Positions 27,826-37,156 are shown, counted from the stretch's first letter. The stretch is 64,000 nt of DNA from Anaerosolibacter carboniphilus (GCF_014205875.1 NZ_JACHEN010000002.1:2485-66484); one strand, 5' to 3'. Notes: a model not told the origin generated them from the sequence alone. Numbers and translations are program-made.

Positions 27826-28383
27826 ATGAACGAAACCATGAAAACCATATTGAGTCGGCGAAGCATCCGAGCTTTCAAGGATGAACAAATCAAGACCGAA
27901 GAATTACAGCTCATTTTAGAAGCTGGACAGTTTGCCCCAAGCGCCATGAATGGGCAACCTTGGCATTTCACTGTCGTACAGAACAAAGAGCTATTGCACA
28001 AAATCAATGAAGCCTGTAGAACTCTCTTGGCGAAGTCAGGAAATAAGATGTTTGAAGAAAGGGTGAAAGACCCAAATTTTAGTGTCTTTTATCATGCACC
28101 TACATTTATTATTATTTCCGGAGATGAGAAGGCAATGCTTGCTCAAATAGATTGTGCTGTGGCTTTGCAGAATATGCTTTTGTCAGCAGAATCCCTGGGC
28201 ATAGGCTCCTGTTGGATCCATGCACTGGCCAGTCTGTTTAGCACAGAGGAGGGGGCAGCGCTGCGAAAAGAACTTGGTATTCCCGATCAGTATACACCAT
28301 TTTGTTCAGGCGCCTTTGGCTACAAAGCCATGGAACCCACAGCACCTCCAAGAAAAGAAGACATCGTAAGCATTATAAAATAA
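27826..28383 (+). CDS. Nitroreductase family FMN oxidoreductase
   Basis: 185 aa. The N-terminal SRRSIRAFKDEQI binds FMN phosphate. FAPSAMNGQPWHF and the helical dimerisation region, then GIGSCWIHAL and a C-terminal GYKAMEPTAPPRK motif, identify the family. Such enzymes reduce nitro compounds, quinones or flavins with NAD(P)H; substrate not predictable. AAGGAGGG precedes the ATG. Confidence 0.92.
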   Translation: MNETMKTILSRRSIRAFKDEQIKTEELQLILEAGQFAPSAMNGQPWHFTVVQNKELLHKINEACRTLLAKSGNKMFEERVKDPNFSVFYHAPTFIIISGDEKAMLAQIDCAVALQNMLLSAESLGIGSCWIHALASLFSTEEGAALRKELGIPDQYTPFCSGAFGYKAMEPTAPPRKEDIVSIIK

Positions 28384-28389
28384 ATAAAA

Positions 28390-28409
28390 AAAGCGCCTAA
28401 GGGCGCTTT
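28390..28409 (+). terminator. Terminator hairpin after the nitroreductase
   Basis: AAAGCGCC pairs with GGCGCTTT, 6 bp after the stop; the U-tract is short. Confidence 0.65.
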
Positions 28410-28460
28410 CGCTAGGGGAACCTAGTTCCCCTTCGACGGCTGCAAAGCAGCCTGAGCACC
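28408..28460. repeat. 53-bp dispersed repeat, copy 1
   Basis: Matches 49624-49676 at 51 of 53 positions in the same orientation. It contains two small palindromes: GGGGAACCTAGTTCCCC and GGCTGC/GCAGCC. Confidence 0.92.
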
Positions 28461-28538
28461 CCTCTGACTGCGGCAGGAGAATGTTTCCCCTGCACCCCTG
28501 CTTTTTATAGCATAAAAAAGTATCCTTTCTTATGCTAT

Positions 28539-28582
28539 AAAAAAACCTCTTTTCCTACAGCCATAGGATCAGAGGTTTTTTT
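28539..28582. terminator. Bidirectional terminator
   Basis: AAAAAACCTCT pairs with AGAGGTTTTTT around an inner TCCTA/TAGGA stem. It serves the minus-strand zinc-ribbon gene and any plus-strand read-through. Confidence 0.85.
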
Positions 28583-28595
28583 CATCGCAATAAGT

Positions 28596-28841
28596 CTAAA
28601 GTATTTTTTGTAATCGCTCCGCTTCAAATTGGCGGATGGATTTTGTATTTCCTTCATCCACACATAATAGCTCTAACATATTATTTCTTACATTCATCAC
28701 TCGACCCTTAGTTTTTGTCCCAATTACATTTACTGGTGCTTTTTTTACGAGATCTTTTACGCTGGTGGAATTGCAATAGCTGCACTCTCCATTAAAACTA
28801 GCGATTCTTCTGCAATCAACGCAGTAGTGAAGATTTTTCAT
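28596..28841 (-). CDS. Small zinc-ribbon protein
   Basis: 81 aa from the ATG at 28841, 8 nt after AGGGGG; the upstream in-frame extension has no site. Two CxxC pairs (CVDC and CSYC, residues about 7-23) make a zinc ribbon, followed by a short beta-rich region (GTKTKGRVMNVRNNMLELLCV). No enzymatic motif. Function unknown; nucleic-acid binding is possible. Confidence 0.7.
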   Translation of the reverse strand: MKNLHYCVDCRRIASFNGECSYCNSTSVKDLVKKAPVNVIGTKTKGRVMNVRNNMLELLCVDEGNTKSIRQFEAERLQKIL

Positions 28842-28986
28842 TCGTTTTGCCCCCTTTTTTTGTAATGAGATGAAAGTTTGCTCTTTATAAATCACAATCA
28901 TGACTACTCTGTTTTATATTATAGAAAATTATGAAAATTCCTTCTAATTTATCAAATTTTTCATAATTTTTTCCTTATCCATCCAA

Positions 28987-30945
28987 CTAACTATCTTTCT
29001 TTCCTTCCACTTCTATTCTCACGCCCTGGGTATGCCCTTTCTCCAGGAGCTTTTTCTTTTTTCTATTCTCCTTACTTTCCAGTACAATATCAAAGTCATA
29101 GTTTTCCGGGTATAGCTCTTGCCCTTCAATATAAAGAGATAGACGCTTATGATTGATCTTGAACTTTTTCTTCATGACCATGACTCCAACCTCTCCTCGA
29201 CCATTTTCCATTTCGCACACAATCCCCGTTCGATTCATCGTGCTGATATGCACGCAGTCTCCTATTTGAAATTTGGGACGAGCTTCTTGCTTTTCTGCCA
29301 TAGCGTTCCTTTCCTCGGCTTTTTTGCTTTTCTCCATCTGCTCTTGATGTCTCTCTATCATCCCTTGGTCTATCATAGATTCCTCATGTGTCCATTTGGA
29401 ACTATACGTTCTCTCTTCCCTATAGGTCACCTGATGGGCCCTCTCAATCAATTCTGGCCTCATTCCAAGCCTGAGGGCAATGTAGAAGGCATTGCTTTCC
29501 CCAGCCTTTCCTATCCTCAATCGATACAATGGTTTTAATGATTTGGTATCGAAATCCATACAGCCATTGATAAAGCCTTTATGCGTCTGGGCAAAATCCT
29601 TGATCTCGCTGTAATGGGTGGTGGCAATGGTAATGGCTTTTTTGTTATATAGTTCCTCCAGAACAGCAATGCCTATGCCCATCCCTTCTCCAGGGTCAGT
29701 GCCTGCACCAATTTCATCTAATATGACCATGGTTTTCTGGTCTGCACAAGCCAATATACTAATGATGTTCTTGATATGGGAGGAAAAGGTGCTGAGGTTT
29801 TGCTCGATACTTTGCCCATCTCCAATATCCACCAAGATGCTCAAAAAGATGGCGAATTCACTTTCTTCTTCCACAGGAACATGAAGGCCGGATTGAATCA
29901 TCATGGTTAAAAGTCCCACTGTTTTTAGTACAACGGTCTTGCCTCCTGTATTGGGTCCAGTAATCACTAGACTTTGATATCTTTCTCCGATTTCAAAGTC
30001 CAAGGGAACAGCACTGTTTCCTAGGAGAGGGTGTCTGCCTTTCTTGATGCAAATATAATTTCTGGTATTCAGCGCTGCATTTCTCCCATCTATGGCCTTG
30101 CTATACTTCCCTTTGGCGAAGAGAAAGTCACAATAAATCATGGTTTCCATATTGATGGATATTTCCTTTTCATGCTGGGATACATGGACCGTAAGGATGG
30201 ATAATATCTTATAAACCTCATCTTCCTCATCATATCGCAGGCTATTGAGTTCATCCTGAAGCTTCTTAACCTCAGCTGGCTCAATAAATACTGTGGACCC
30301 ACTGCCAGATGTATCCAACACGTTGCCTTCAACATTCTTTTTATATTCACTCTTCACAGGGATCACATACCTGCCATCCCGTTGACTGATCAACTCATTT
30401 TGCATATAACCCTTAAAAGCACTATTTCTCAAATAGGAATCCAGCTTTGCCTTAATTTTGTCTTCCACAAGGGCTATTCTTCTTCTAATCTTTCCAAGAG
30501 CGCCGCTGGCCTGATCATCCACTCTACCTCGAACAATACATCGGTCGATCTCCTCTGTCACCCCCTCCAATTCATGAAGTGATAGGACATAGCTGCTGAC
30601 GGTAGGTGCTGCATATTCCTTGTCCTTCATAAACCGTTTTAGCCTTTTTCCCTCTTTCAGAAATCCAGATATCAGTTCAAGTTCTTCTGGAGATAGGATA
30701 GCTCCTTTTTCCAGGTTTGTTTTTATCTTCTTCATACCGCTCAAGCTATGGAGAGGAATGCTGGAGCTAATATTCACGATGGCCCTCGCTTCTGTAGTTT
30801 CTTTTAAATATCTCTCAATCTGCTTGATCTCCACATAGGGTTCCAGCTGATCAATCATTTCCTTGGCTTGCTCTGATACAGCAAAGCCTTTTAATCTTTC
30901 TTTAATTTTGTTGTATTCTAATATTTCCATGGTATGTTTGTTCAA
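28987..30945 (-). CDS. MutS2-like ATPase lacking the Smr domain
   Basis: 652 aa. MutS domain III core and clamp (about 1-310), then the ABC-type ATPase with Walker A GPNTGGKT (about 330), IEQNLSTFSSH, Walker B MVILDEIGAGTDP and the ATTHYSEIKDFA motif. A coiled segment and KOW-like region follow (about 525-600). MutS2 is normally near 780-790 aa with a C-terminal Smr nuclease; here the protein stops in a basic tail with no Smr. It therefore resembles MutS2-type paralogues that act in recombination control or ribosome rescue, but lacks the nuclease. The start is a TTG with AGGAGG 8 nt upstream; the ATG five codons on has none. Confidence 0.88.
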   Translation of the reverse strand: MNKHTMEILEYNKIKERLKGFAVSEQAKEMIDQLEPYVEIKQIERYLKETTEARAIVNISSSIPLHSLSGMKKIKTNLEKGAILSPEELELISGFLKEGKRLKRFMKDKEYAAPTVSSYVLSLHELEGVTEEIDRCIVRGRVDDQASGALGKIRRRIALVEDKIKAKLDSYLRNSAFKGYMQNELISQRDGRYVIPVKSEYKKNVEGNVLDTSGSGSTVFIEPAEVKKLQDELNSLRYDEEDEVYKILSILTVHVSQHEKEISINMETMIYCDFLFAKGKYSKAIDGRNAALNTRNYICIKKGRHPLLGNSAVPLDFEIGERYQSLVITGPNTGGKTVVLKTVGLLTMMIQSGLHVPVEEESEFAIFLSILVDIGDGQSIEQNLSTFSSHIKNIISILACADQKTMVILDEIGAGTDPGEGMGIGIAVLEELYNKKAITIATTHYSEIKDFAQTHKGFINGCMDFDTKSLKPLYRLRIGKAGESNAFYIALRLGMRPELIERAHQVTYREERTYSSKWTHEESMIDQGMIERHQEQMEKSKKAEERNAMAEKQEARPKFQIGDCVHISTMNRTGIVCEMENGRGEVGVMVMKKKFKINHKRLSLYIEGQELYPENYDFDIVLESKENRKKKKLLEKGHTQGVRIEVEGKKDS

Positions 30946-31000
30946 TTTGTACGCCTCCTATTTTTTAAATCTAATGCTTATAAGATGATCAAGATATCTG

Positions 31001-31062
31001 TCATCCTGAGCATTCGCGAAGGATCTTGTCTCTTTATGACTCTTCACTGCGCTCAGTATGCC
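31001..31062. repeat. REP-like inverted repeat, copy 1
   Basis: TCATCCTGAGCATTCGCGAAGGATC faces an inverted TCATACTGAGCGCAGTGAAGAGTC. Same family as 35153-35228 (core TCATxCTGAG...GAAGxATC). Confidence 0.65.
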
Positions 31063-31240
31063 AATTCAGCCTTTTATCCTCAATCTAAAAAATACCTACC
31101 GATAACAAGATAACACCTCCAAAAAAGTAAAGCTGCAGATAAATACACTTTATCTACAGCCTCAATCTTTCCATAATTATCAAATTTGCTTTTATCTATA
31201 ACCCCATGAGAGATATCCCCAGAGAGTTATAGACGCAAAA

Positions 31241-31398
31241 ATGCCGTGCAGAGCACGGCATCCAATAGCAAATAAATTTATACAGACCTATGTCAAGGTT
31301 TCTAAGACCATATGTCATAGGCTTGATGAGATGGGCTATTTCGTGTTCTTTATCTAACTTCATCTCAAGGCACAACAAATAAACCTGTCAAAGCAGGT
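31241..31398 (-). ncRNA. Candidate structured RNA with four hairpins and a terminator
   Basis: Reading the minus strand there are four stems. The first is ACCTG/CAGGT (31383-31398). The second is CTTGA-GATG/CATC-TCAAG with a 3-nt bulge (31322-31369). The third is CCTATG/CATAGG (31287-31321). The last is a perfect 9-bp hairpin (31241-31261) followed by TTTTGCG, a terminator-like end. No minus-strand gene precedes it; topB upstream has its own terminator at about 32756-32789. A 60-codon ORF overlapping the region resembles no known protein. I do not recognise the RNA family, and the promoter is unclear. Confidence 0.4.
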
Positions 31399-31432
31399 AT
31401 CTTCAACATTACCTTAAGATTACTTATGCAAT

Positions 31433-31636
31433 TTGTTAGATAAGAACAAACTCACTCATCAAATAAACCCCTTTTTTTCAGAACTACCTACATTTTACAT
31501 CAATAAAATATTATTATCAATATATTTTATCCCTATATGCCTAATATGTGCATTGATTTCACTATTCATTCCAGTAAAACACTATAAAGAAGGAAAAAAT
31601 TGTATATGTATAGAATATCTACATCCATCAGCATAG
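31433..31636 (+). CDS. Doubtful small membrane ORF
   Basis: 67 codons from a TTG with no ribosome binding site. It contains one hydrophobic stretch (ILLSIYFIPICLICALISLFIPV) followed by a basic tail. It could be the decayed end of a transporter gene or chance. The surrounding sequence is very AT-rich. Confidence 0.2.
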   Translation: MLDKNKLTHQINPFFSELPTFYINKILLSIYFIPICLICALISLFIPVKHYKEGKNCICIEYLHPSA

Positions 31637-31669
31637 AATCCTATTATTAAATATAGAGGAGTGAAAATC

Positions 31670-32746
31670 ATGGAAAATCTTAGATTGAAAAAACTCTTAA
31701 CAAAAATGGAGCAAAGTCACATTCCCCAAATGATCATATCTGATCCTGCGTCCATATTCTATCTTACAGGTAAATGGATTCATCCCGGGGAGAGAATGCT
31801 CGTTCTTTACCTAAATGTATGGGGTAATCATAAACTATTTATCAACGAGCTATTTCCAGTCCCTGAAGATCTGGGTGTGGAAAAAATCTGGTTTAAAGAC
31901 ACCGATGAACCCCTACAAATCTTGGCTGAATATGTAGACAAAGAAAAACCTATGGGCATTGACAAAAACTGGCCTGCAAAATTTTTGCTTCGATTGATGG
32001 AATTGAAGGGAGGCAGCACGTTTTTAAATGGCTCCTATATCCTTGATGAGATTAGAATGTCCAAGGATGAAAAAGAGGTTCACTTAATGGAGGAAGCCTC
32101 TATGATCAATGATCAGGCCCTGGATCGAATGGTAAATCTCCTTCTTAATAAGTATACCGAAAAACATATGGTTCAACTCCTTATGGAGATTTATGAAGAT
32201 TTGGGTGCAGAAGGACCTTCCTTCGATCCTATTATTGCCTATGGTACCAACTGTGCGGCTCCTCACCATGAACCAGGCCATTCTCAACTCAAAGAAGGAG
32301 ATAGTATCATCATCGACATTGGTTGTAAAAAATCCTCCTATTGCTCCGATATGACCAGGACTGTGTTTTATAAATCCGTATCTGACAAGGCCAGAGAGGT
32401 ATACCACATCGTAAAGGAGGCCAATGAACGAGCCATCGCCACGGTAAAGCCAGGCGTGAGATTCTGCGATATAGACCAGGCTGCCAGAAGCTATATTGAA
32501 GAAAAGGGCTATGGGCAATTCTTCACCCACAGAACAGGGCATTCTATTGGTATCGAAGTCCACGATTTTGGTGATGTATCCTCTGTCAATACGGATTGCG
32601 TAGCACCAGGCATGATATTTTCTATTGAACCAGGCATCTATCTTCCAGGAGAATTCGGCGTACGGATCGAGGATTTGGTATTGGTTACGGAGGATGGTTG
32701 TAAAGTACTGAACAACTATACCAAAGATTTAGTGATTATTGAATAA
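31670..32746 (+). CDS. M24 family metallopeptidase (Xaa-Pro aminopeptidase-like)
   Basis: 358 aa from the ATG at 31670, 8 nt after GGAG. N-terminal creatinase-like domain (about 5-125) and C-terminal pita-bread domain (about 130-355). The five metal ligands are present: Asp in IIIDIGC, Asp in SDMTRT, His in HRTGHSIG, Glu in FSIEPGIY and Glu in VRIEDLV. It probably removes N-terminal residues before proline from peptides in the cytoplasm. Monocistronic. Confidence 0.93.
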   Translation: MENLRLKKLLTKMEQSHIPQMIISDPASIFYLTGKWIHPGERMLVLYLNVWGNHKLFINELFPVPEDLGVEKIWFKDTDEPLQILAEYVDKEKPMGIDKNWPAKFLLRLMELKGGSTFLNGSYILDEIRMSKDEKEVHLMEEASMINDQALDRMVNLLLNKYTEKHMVQLLMEIYEDLGAEGPSFDPIIAYGTNCAAPHHEPGHSQLKEGDSIIIDIGCKKSSYCSDMTRTVFYKSVSDKAREVYHIVKEANERAIATVKPGVRFCDIDQAARSYIEEKGYGQFFTHRTGHSIGIEVHDFGDVSSVNTDCVAPGMIFSIEPGIYLPGEFGVRIEDLVLVTEDGCKVLNNYTKDLVIIE

Positions 32747-32755
32747 TTCGAATAA

Positions 32756-32789
32756 AATGACCCTATGGCATGCCATAGGGTCATTTTAT
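32756..32789. terminator. Bidirectional terminator between the M24 gene and topB
   Basis: AAAATGACCCTATGGCATGCCATAGGGTCATTTT is a near-perfect palindrome (quoted as arms AAAATGACCCTATGGC / GCCATAGGGTCATTTT) lying between convergent genes. Confidence 0.9.
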
Positions 32790-32790
32790 T

Positions 32791-34977
32791 CTATAGTTTC
32801 AGCTTTGCCAGAGCATCTGCTAAGGCTGTATTGATGGGCTCTTCTTTGCCTTTCTTCTGCTGGTTGAGATACTTAGATACATCCTTCTTGGAAACCTTGT
32901 CTTTATCTTGTTTCCTTCTCTCGTTGAAAGCTGACAGCTTTTCCTTATGACCACAGCTGCATACAAATATTTGACCTTCTCCCTCACCCCGCAGCTCCAG
33001 TTTCTTATGACAGTTTGGACATCGGGCATTGGTCACCTTTGCAACACTTTTCCGATGGCCGCACTCCCGATCCTGGCAAACCAGCATTTTTCCTTTTTTT
33101 CCTTTTACCTCCAGCATATACTTTCCACACTCTGGGCATCGGTTCCTTGTCAGATTATCATGCTTAAAGGTTTCTTCACTGTTCTTGATTTCGTTCACTA
33201 CACTTTTTGCATAGCCTCGCATTTCTTGAATAAACACATTCTTATTCAATGCGCCCTTAGCAATGGCACCAAGCTTTTGCTCCCATTGGGCCGTTAGTGC
33301 AGGTGATTTTAAATCCTCAGGCACCAACTCCAGAAGCTGCCTTCCCTTGGATGTAATAAAAATATCCTTACCCTTCTTTTCAATCAAGAAGCTATTAAAT
33401 AGCTTTTCAATAATATCTGCCCGGGTAGCTACTGTACCAAGCCCTCCTGTCTCACCAATGGTTTTAATCAGTCCTTTATCCTCATTGGCCATATATTTGG
33501 CAGGGTTTTCCATGGCGGAAAGCAGGGTTCCTTCATTGAAGGGAGCTGGAGGCTTGGTCTCTCCCTTAGTCTGACCGATCGAGACGATCTTTAGGCTATC
33601 TCCTTTATTCACCCGAGGCAGGGTCTGGTCAGAAAGATGGTCTTGGTCTTCCTCCTCATCATATTGCCCACTGTAAACCTCTTTCCATCCTGGAGAAATC
33701 ACCATTTTCCCCTTGGCCACAAAAAGCTCATTTCCGACTTGCGCCTTGATGATGGTCTGTTCATATTCGAAGGGTGGGTATAATACAGCTAGGAATCGCT
33801 TCACCACCAAATCATAGATCTTCCGTTCCCTATCATTTAAGTCCCCCAAGAAGACAGACTGTTCTGTGGGGATAATAGCATGGTGGTCCGATACCTTACT
33901 ATTGTCTACAAATGCTTTGCTTTCCCGTATGGGAGATCTTAAAATCTTTCCTGCACTTCCAGCATAGGGTCCTACACCACAGGCTTTCACCCGATCCTTC
34001 AATGTTTCTACCATATCGGTAGAGATATATCTTGAATCTGTCCGGGGGTAGGTCAATACCTTGTGACGCTCATACAAGCTTTGCATAATCGAGAGGGTTT
34101 CCTTGGCAGAATAATTAAAAATTCGATTGGCATCCCGTTGAAGCTCCGTTAGATCATAAAGCTGGGGAGCATAACTCTTCTTATAGACCTTATCGATATC
34201 CATAACCTTTCCATCTTGATTCTGCAAAGACCGTAGAATTTGATCACACCTTTCCTTGTCAAAGGTTTTGATATCCTTCGTCCGGGCATCCTGCCATGTG
34301 AGCTTTAGCTCTTTTGTGGCAGCAGTAATACCATAAAAACTTTTCGGTATAAAATTCTTGATTTCCTCTTCTCGTCTTGCAATAATGGCTAGGGTTGGAG
34401 TCTGAACCCTGCCGCAGGATAGCTGGGCATTGTATCGACAGGTTAGGGCTCGGGTAGCATTAATTCCCACAATCCAATCGGCCTCCGCACGGGCTACTGC
34501 CGATGCATAAAGATTTTCATAGGCCTTTCCCTCTTTTAAATTTTTAAACCCTTCCTGAATTGCCTTATCCGTAACGGAGGATATCCAAAGGCGCTTGATG
34601 GGCTTTCTCACATGGGCCTTTTCCAAGATCCATCTTCCTACCAATTCCCCTTCCCGGCCGGCATCAGTGGCAATGACAATCTCCCCTACATCCTTTCGAT
34701 TCAATTGTTCCTTTACCACATGAAATTGCTTGCTGCTCTGTCTGATCACCACCAGCTTTAAATGTTCTGGCAGCATGGGCAGATCTTCAATTCTCCATGC
34801 TTTGTATCGATCTTCATATTCCTCTGGGTCGGCTAAAGTTACCAAATGCCCCAGTGCCCAGGTAACAATATATTTTTCACCTTCTAAATAGCCATTTTCT
34901 TTTTTCCTGCAATGTAAAATCCTTGCCAAGTCCCTCCCCACGGAAGGTTTCTCAGCCAATACCAATATTTTACTCAT
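32791..34977 (-). CDS. topB: DNA topoisomerase III
   Basis: 728 aa from the ATG of MSKILVLAEKPSVGRDLA at 34977 (AAAGGAA upstream); the 15-codon upstream extension is not needed. Toprim domain with DAGREGELVGR (about 105-115), and topoisomerase IA domains with the catalytic Tyr in LTYPRTDSRYIS. Two C-terminal zinc ribbons follow (CPECGKYM...CQDREC and CPNCHKKL...CSCG, about 615-690). The type IA enzyme decatenates DNA. Two zinc ribbons make it slightly longer than the basic Bacillus form. GHLCN-like accessory genes are absent. Confidence 0.95.
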   Translation of the reverse strand: MSKILVLAEKPSVGRDLARILHCRKKENGYLEGEKYIVTWALGHLVTLADPEEYEDRYKAWRIEDLPMLPEHLKLVVIRQSSKQFHVVKEQLNRKDVGEIVIATDAGREGELVGRWILEKAHVRKPIKRLWISSVTDKAIQEGFKNLKEGKAYENLYASAVARAEADWIVGINATRALTCRYNAQLSCGRVQTPTLAIIARREEEIKNFIPKSFYGITAATKELKLTWQDARTKDIKTFDKERCDQILRSLQNQDGKVMDIDKVYKKSYAPQLYDLTELQRDANRIFNYSAKETLSIMQSLYERHKVLTYPRTDSRYISTDMVETLKDRVKACGVGPYAGSAGKILRSPIRESKAFVDNSKVSDHHAIIPTEQSVFLGDLNDRERKIYDLVVKRFLAVLYPPFEYEQTIIKAQVGNELFVAKGKMVISPGWKEVYSGQYDEEEDQDHLSDQTLPRVNKGDSLKIVSIGQTKGETKPPAPFNEGTLLSAMENPAKYMANEDKGLIKTIGETGGLGTVATRADIIEKLFNSFLIEKKGKDIFITSKGRQLLELVPEDLKSPALTAQWEQKLGAIAKGALNKNVFIQEMRGYAKSVVNEIKNSEETFKHDNLTRNRCPECGKYMLEVKGKKGKMLVCQDRECGHRKSVAKVTNARCPNCHKKLELRGEGEGQIFVCSCGHKEKLSAFNERRKQDKDKVSKKDVSKYLNQQKKGKEEPINTALADALAKLKL

Positions 34978-35280
34978 ATCAACATTCCTTTCCGAATCTC
35001 TATCCTTCATAGTATAACACATTTTCCTATGAACTTTTCAAACACCAATGAACGCATAAAAAAACTGCCTTGATTTGGGGCAGTTCTTGTTCTTATATCT
35101 CTACAGACATTCAGTATGAAGCCTATCTTTTTATTGGTAAATAACAGAGATTGTCATTCTGAGTGCAGCGAAGAATCTGATATTTAAAAGGCAGATTCTT
35201 CATTTCACTTCGTTTCATTCAGAATGACCGCATCTGGAGTAATACCCTTTCGGCACATTATTCCTTACAATGAACCCCTG
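34978..35280. other. Intergenic region with a REP-like palindrome
   Basis: No gene. It contains the REP-like element at 35153-35228 downstream of nagB. Confidence 0.6.
35153..35228. repeat. REP-like inverted repeat, copy 2
   Basis: GTCATTCTGAGTGCAGCGAAGAATCTG faces an inverted copy ending ...CAGAATGAC, about 22 of 27 positions paired (arms 35153-35179 and 35192-35228). It resembles the widespread TCATTCTGAG...GAAGAATC elements. Confidence 0.75.
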
Positions 35281-36006
35281 TTAAAGAAGTTCAGCAGCTG
35301 CTTCATCCAGAATCACTGTGGCCTCAGGATGGAGTTGTAATATGGATGCAGGCAATTCTGGCGTTATATTTCCATGGATCATACCATATATGGTTTTGGC
35401 CTTTTCCGAACCGCTGGCCAGCAACATTATTTTTTTAGAGTGCATGATGGTTTTAATGCCCATGCTGATGGCTTTATGGGGTACATCCTTTGGATCATCG
35501 AAAAATCTGGCATTGGCATCTATGGTATCTTGGTCCAATGTTACCAAATGAGTAACCGCCTCAAACTTCACATCAGGCTCATTAAAGCCAATATGGCCGT
35601 TTCTCCCTATACCCAATAGCTGAAAATCAATACCGCCTGTTTTTTTAATCTCTTCTTCATATCTTTTGCACTCCGATTCAATATCCCTTGTTATACCATT
35701 GGGTATGTGGACATTTTCGTTCCGTATATTGATATGTTGAAATAAATGCTCATTCATAAAGTAGTAATAGCTTTGTTCATTTGATCGAGGCAGACTATAG
35801 TATTCGTCCAAATTGAAGGTAACAATCTCTTCAAAATCAATAATTCCCTCTCGATACATACGAACCAGTTCTTGGTAAGTTCCAATGGGTGTAGAGCCTG
35901 TGGCCAACCCTAAAACACTATTGGATTTCAGCAAAATCTGGCCTGCCAGGATACTGGCTGCTTTTTTACTGAGCTCATTATAATCTTTAGCAACAATGAT
36001 CCGCAT
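35281..36006 (-). CDS. nagB: Glucosamine-6-phosphate deaminase (cluster 1)
   Basis: 241 aa from the ATG at 36006, 7 nt after GGGAG; the start lies 20 nt inside nagA. The family motifs are intact: GLATGSTPIGTY, FNLDEYY (catalytic Asp) and LGIGRNGHIGFNEP (catalytic His). It converts glucosamine-6-phosphate to fructose-6-phosphate and ammonia. It is the last gene of the sigma-54 PTS operon and has a paralogue at 46215-46979. Confidence 0.96.
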   Translation of the reverse strand: MRIIVAKDYNELSKKAASILAGQILLKSNSVLGLATGSTPIGTYQELVRMYREGIIDFEEIVTFNLDEYYSLPRSNEQSYYYFMNEHLFQHINIRNENVHIPNGITRDIESECKRYEEEIKKTGGIDFQLLGIGRNGHIGFNEPDVKFEAVTHLVTLDQDTIDANARFFDDPKDVPHKAISMGIKTIMHSKKIMLLASGSEKAKTIYGMIHGNITPELPASILQLHPEATVILDEAAAELL

Positions 36007-37156
36007 CTTCTTTCTCCCTTCTGAAGCACAATTGTCCTTCAACAATTGTGGTCAGCACCTCAAAATCTTTGTTAAAGATAATAATATCTGCATCCTTCCC
36101 CAAATCAAGACTTCCTTTTTGATTTTCTAATCCCAGGAGCTTTGCAGGATTCAGACTGGCCATATGAATGATCGCAGGCAAGTCATAATCTGTATTCTCT
36201 AGAAAATTTTTCACAGCATAATTCATAGTCAAGATGCTGCCAGCGAGGGTACCATCCTCTAATCTAACAGCATGGTCATCCACATTTACCGTCTGCCCTC
36301 CCAGATCATAGATTCCATTTTTCAAACATGCCGCCCGCATAGCATCGGTAATTAAAATAATTTTTTCCGCACCTTTCACCTTTCCCAAAATGCTGTAGAT
36401 AGCTGGATGTATGTGAACATTATCTGCAATGGCTTCACAAAATATATCAGATTTCAGGATAGCTCCCACCACCCCAGGATTTCTATGATGAAAACCCGTC
36501 ATGGCATTAAACAAGTGCGTTGCACTTCGAATCCCCATCTCAATAGCCTCCATGGCTTCTTCGAAGGTAGCATTGGAATGCCCGATGGATAGGACCACTT
36601 GAGGATGCTCCTGCATTTGATGAATAAACTTATGGCCGTCATCCAGTTCTGGCGCCAGGGTAATGACACGAATCACATCGAGGTAGTCTGCAATCAATCC
36701 GTAGTCTGGCTTCAAAATATAGGCTTCATCATGGGCTCCTTTTCGTTCAGGATGGATAAATGGTCCTTCCATATGGGCACCCAATACCCGAGCACCCCTT
36801 CCCCTTTTTCCCATGCTGCTTCTTATATTATCCAAAGCCGTATGGATTCTTTCCTTTGACATGGTCATCGTAGCTGGCAGATAACCCGTAACACCCCTTT
36901 CGCATATGCCCATACTGATATTGTCGATGGCTTCTTCCTGTTCATCCATCGCATCAAACCCATAGGCGCCATGGATATGAATATCGATAAAGCCCGGTGA
37001 AATATAGTTGCCCTTCGCATCCAGCCACTCTATTTCTTCTTTTGGATCCACCCCATCTACGATTCCAAGAATTTTTTCGTCATAGAGAAGAATCTTCCCC
37101 TCTAGAATTGCATTTGGCAAAATGATACGGCCGTTCTTTATAGCTTTCTTTGTCAT
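35987..37156 (-). CDS. nagA: N-acetylglucosamine-6-phosphate deacetylase
   Basis: 389 aa amidohydrolase. Metal and catalytic motifs: DIHIHGAYGFD (HxH), MEGPFIHPERKGAHD, GHSNATF, THLFNAMTG and the catalytic Asp in LITDAMRA. It removes acetate from GlcNAc-6-phosphate, feeding the overlapping nagB. AAGGTGG precedes the ATG. Only one nagA serves both amino-sugar clusters in this window. Confidence 0.96.
   Translation of the reverse strand: MTKKAIKNGRIILPNAILEGKILLYDEKILGIVDGVDPKEEIEWLDAKGNYISPGFIDIHIHGAYGFDAMDEQEEAIDNISMGICERGVTGYLPATMTMSKERIHTALDNIRSSMGKRGRGARVLGAHMEGPFIHPERKGAHDEAYILKPDYGLIADYLDVIRVITLAPELDDGHKFIHQMQEHPQVVLSIGHSNATFEEAMEAIEMGIRSATHLFNAMTGFHHRNPGVVGAILKSDIFCEAIADNVHIHPAIYSILGKVKGAEKIILITDAMRAACLKNGIYDLGGQTVNVDDHAVRLEDGTLAGSILTMNYAVKNFLENTDYDLPAIIHMASLNPAKLLGLENQKGSLDLGKDADIIIFNKDFEVLTTIVEGQLCFRREKEDADHCC

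Noticed and set aside
31196..31378. 60-aa minus-strand ORF (possible small peptide)
   Set aside because: It spans hairpins and the terminator of the candidate RNA, with no good start site.
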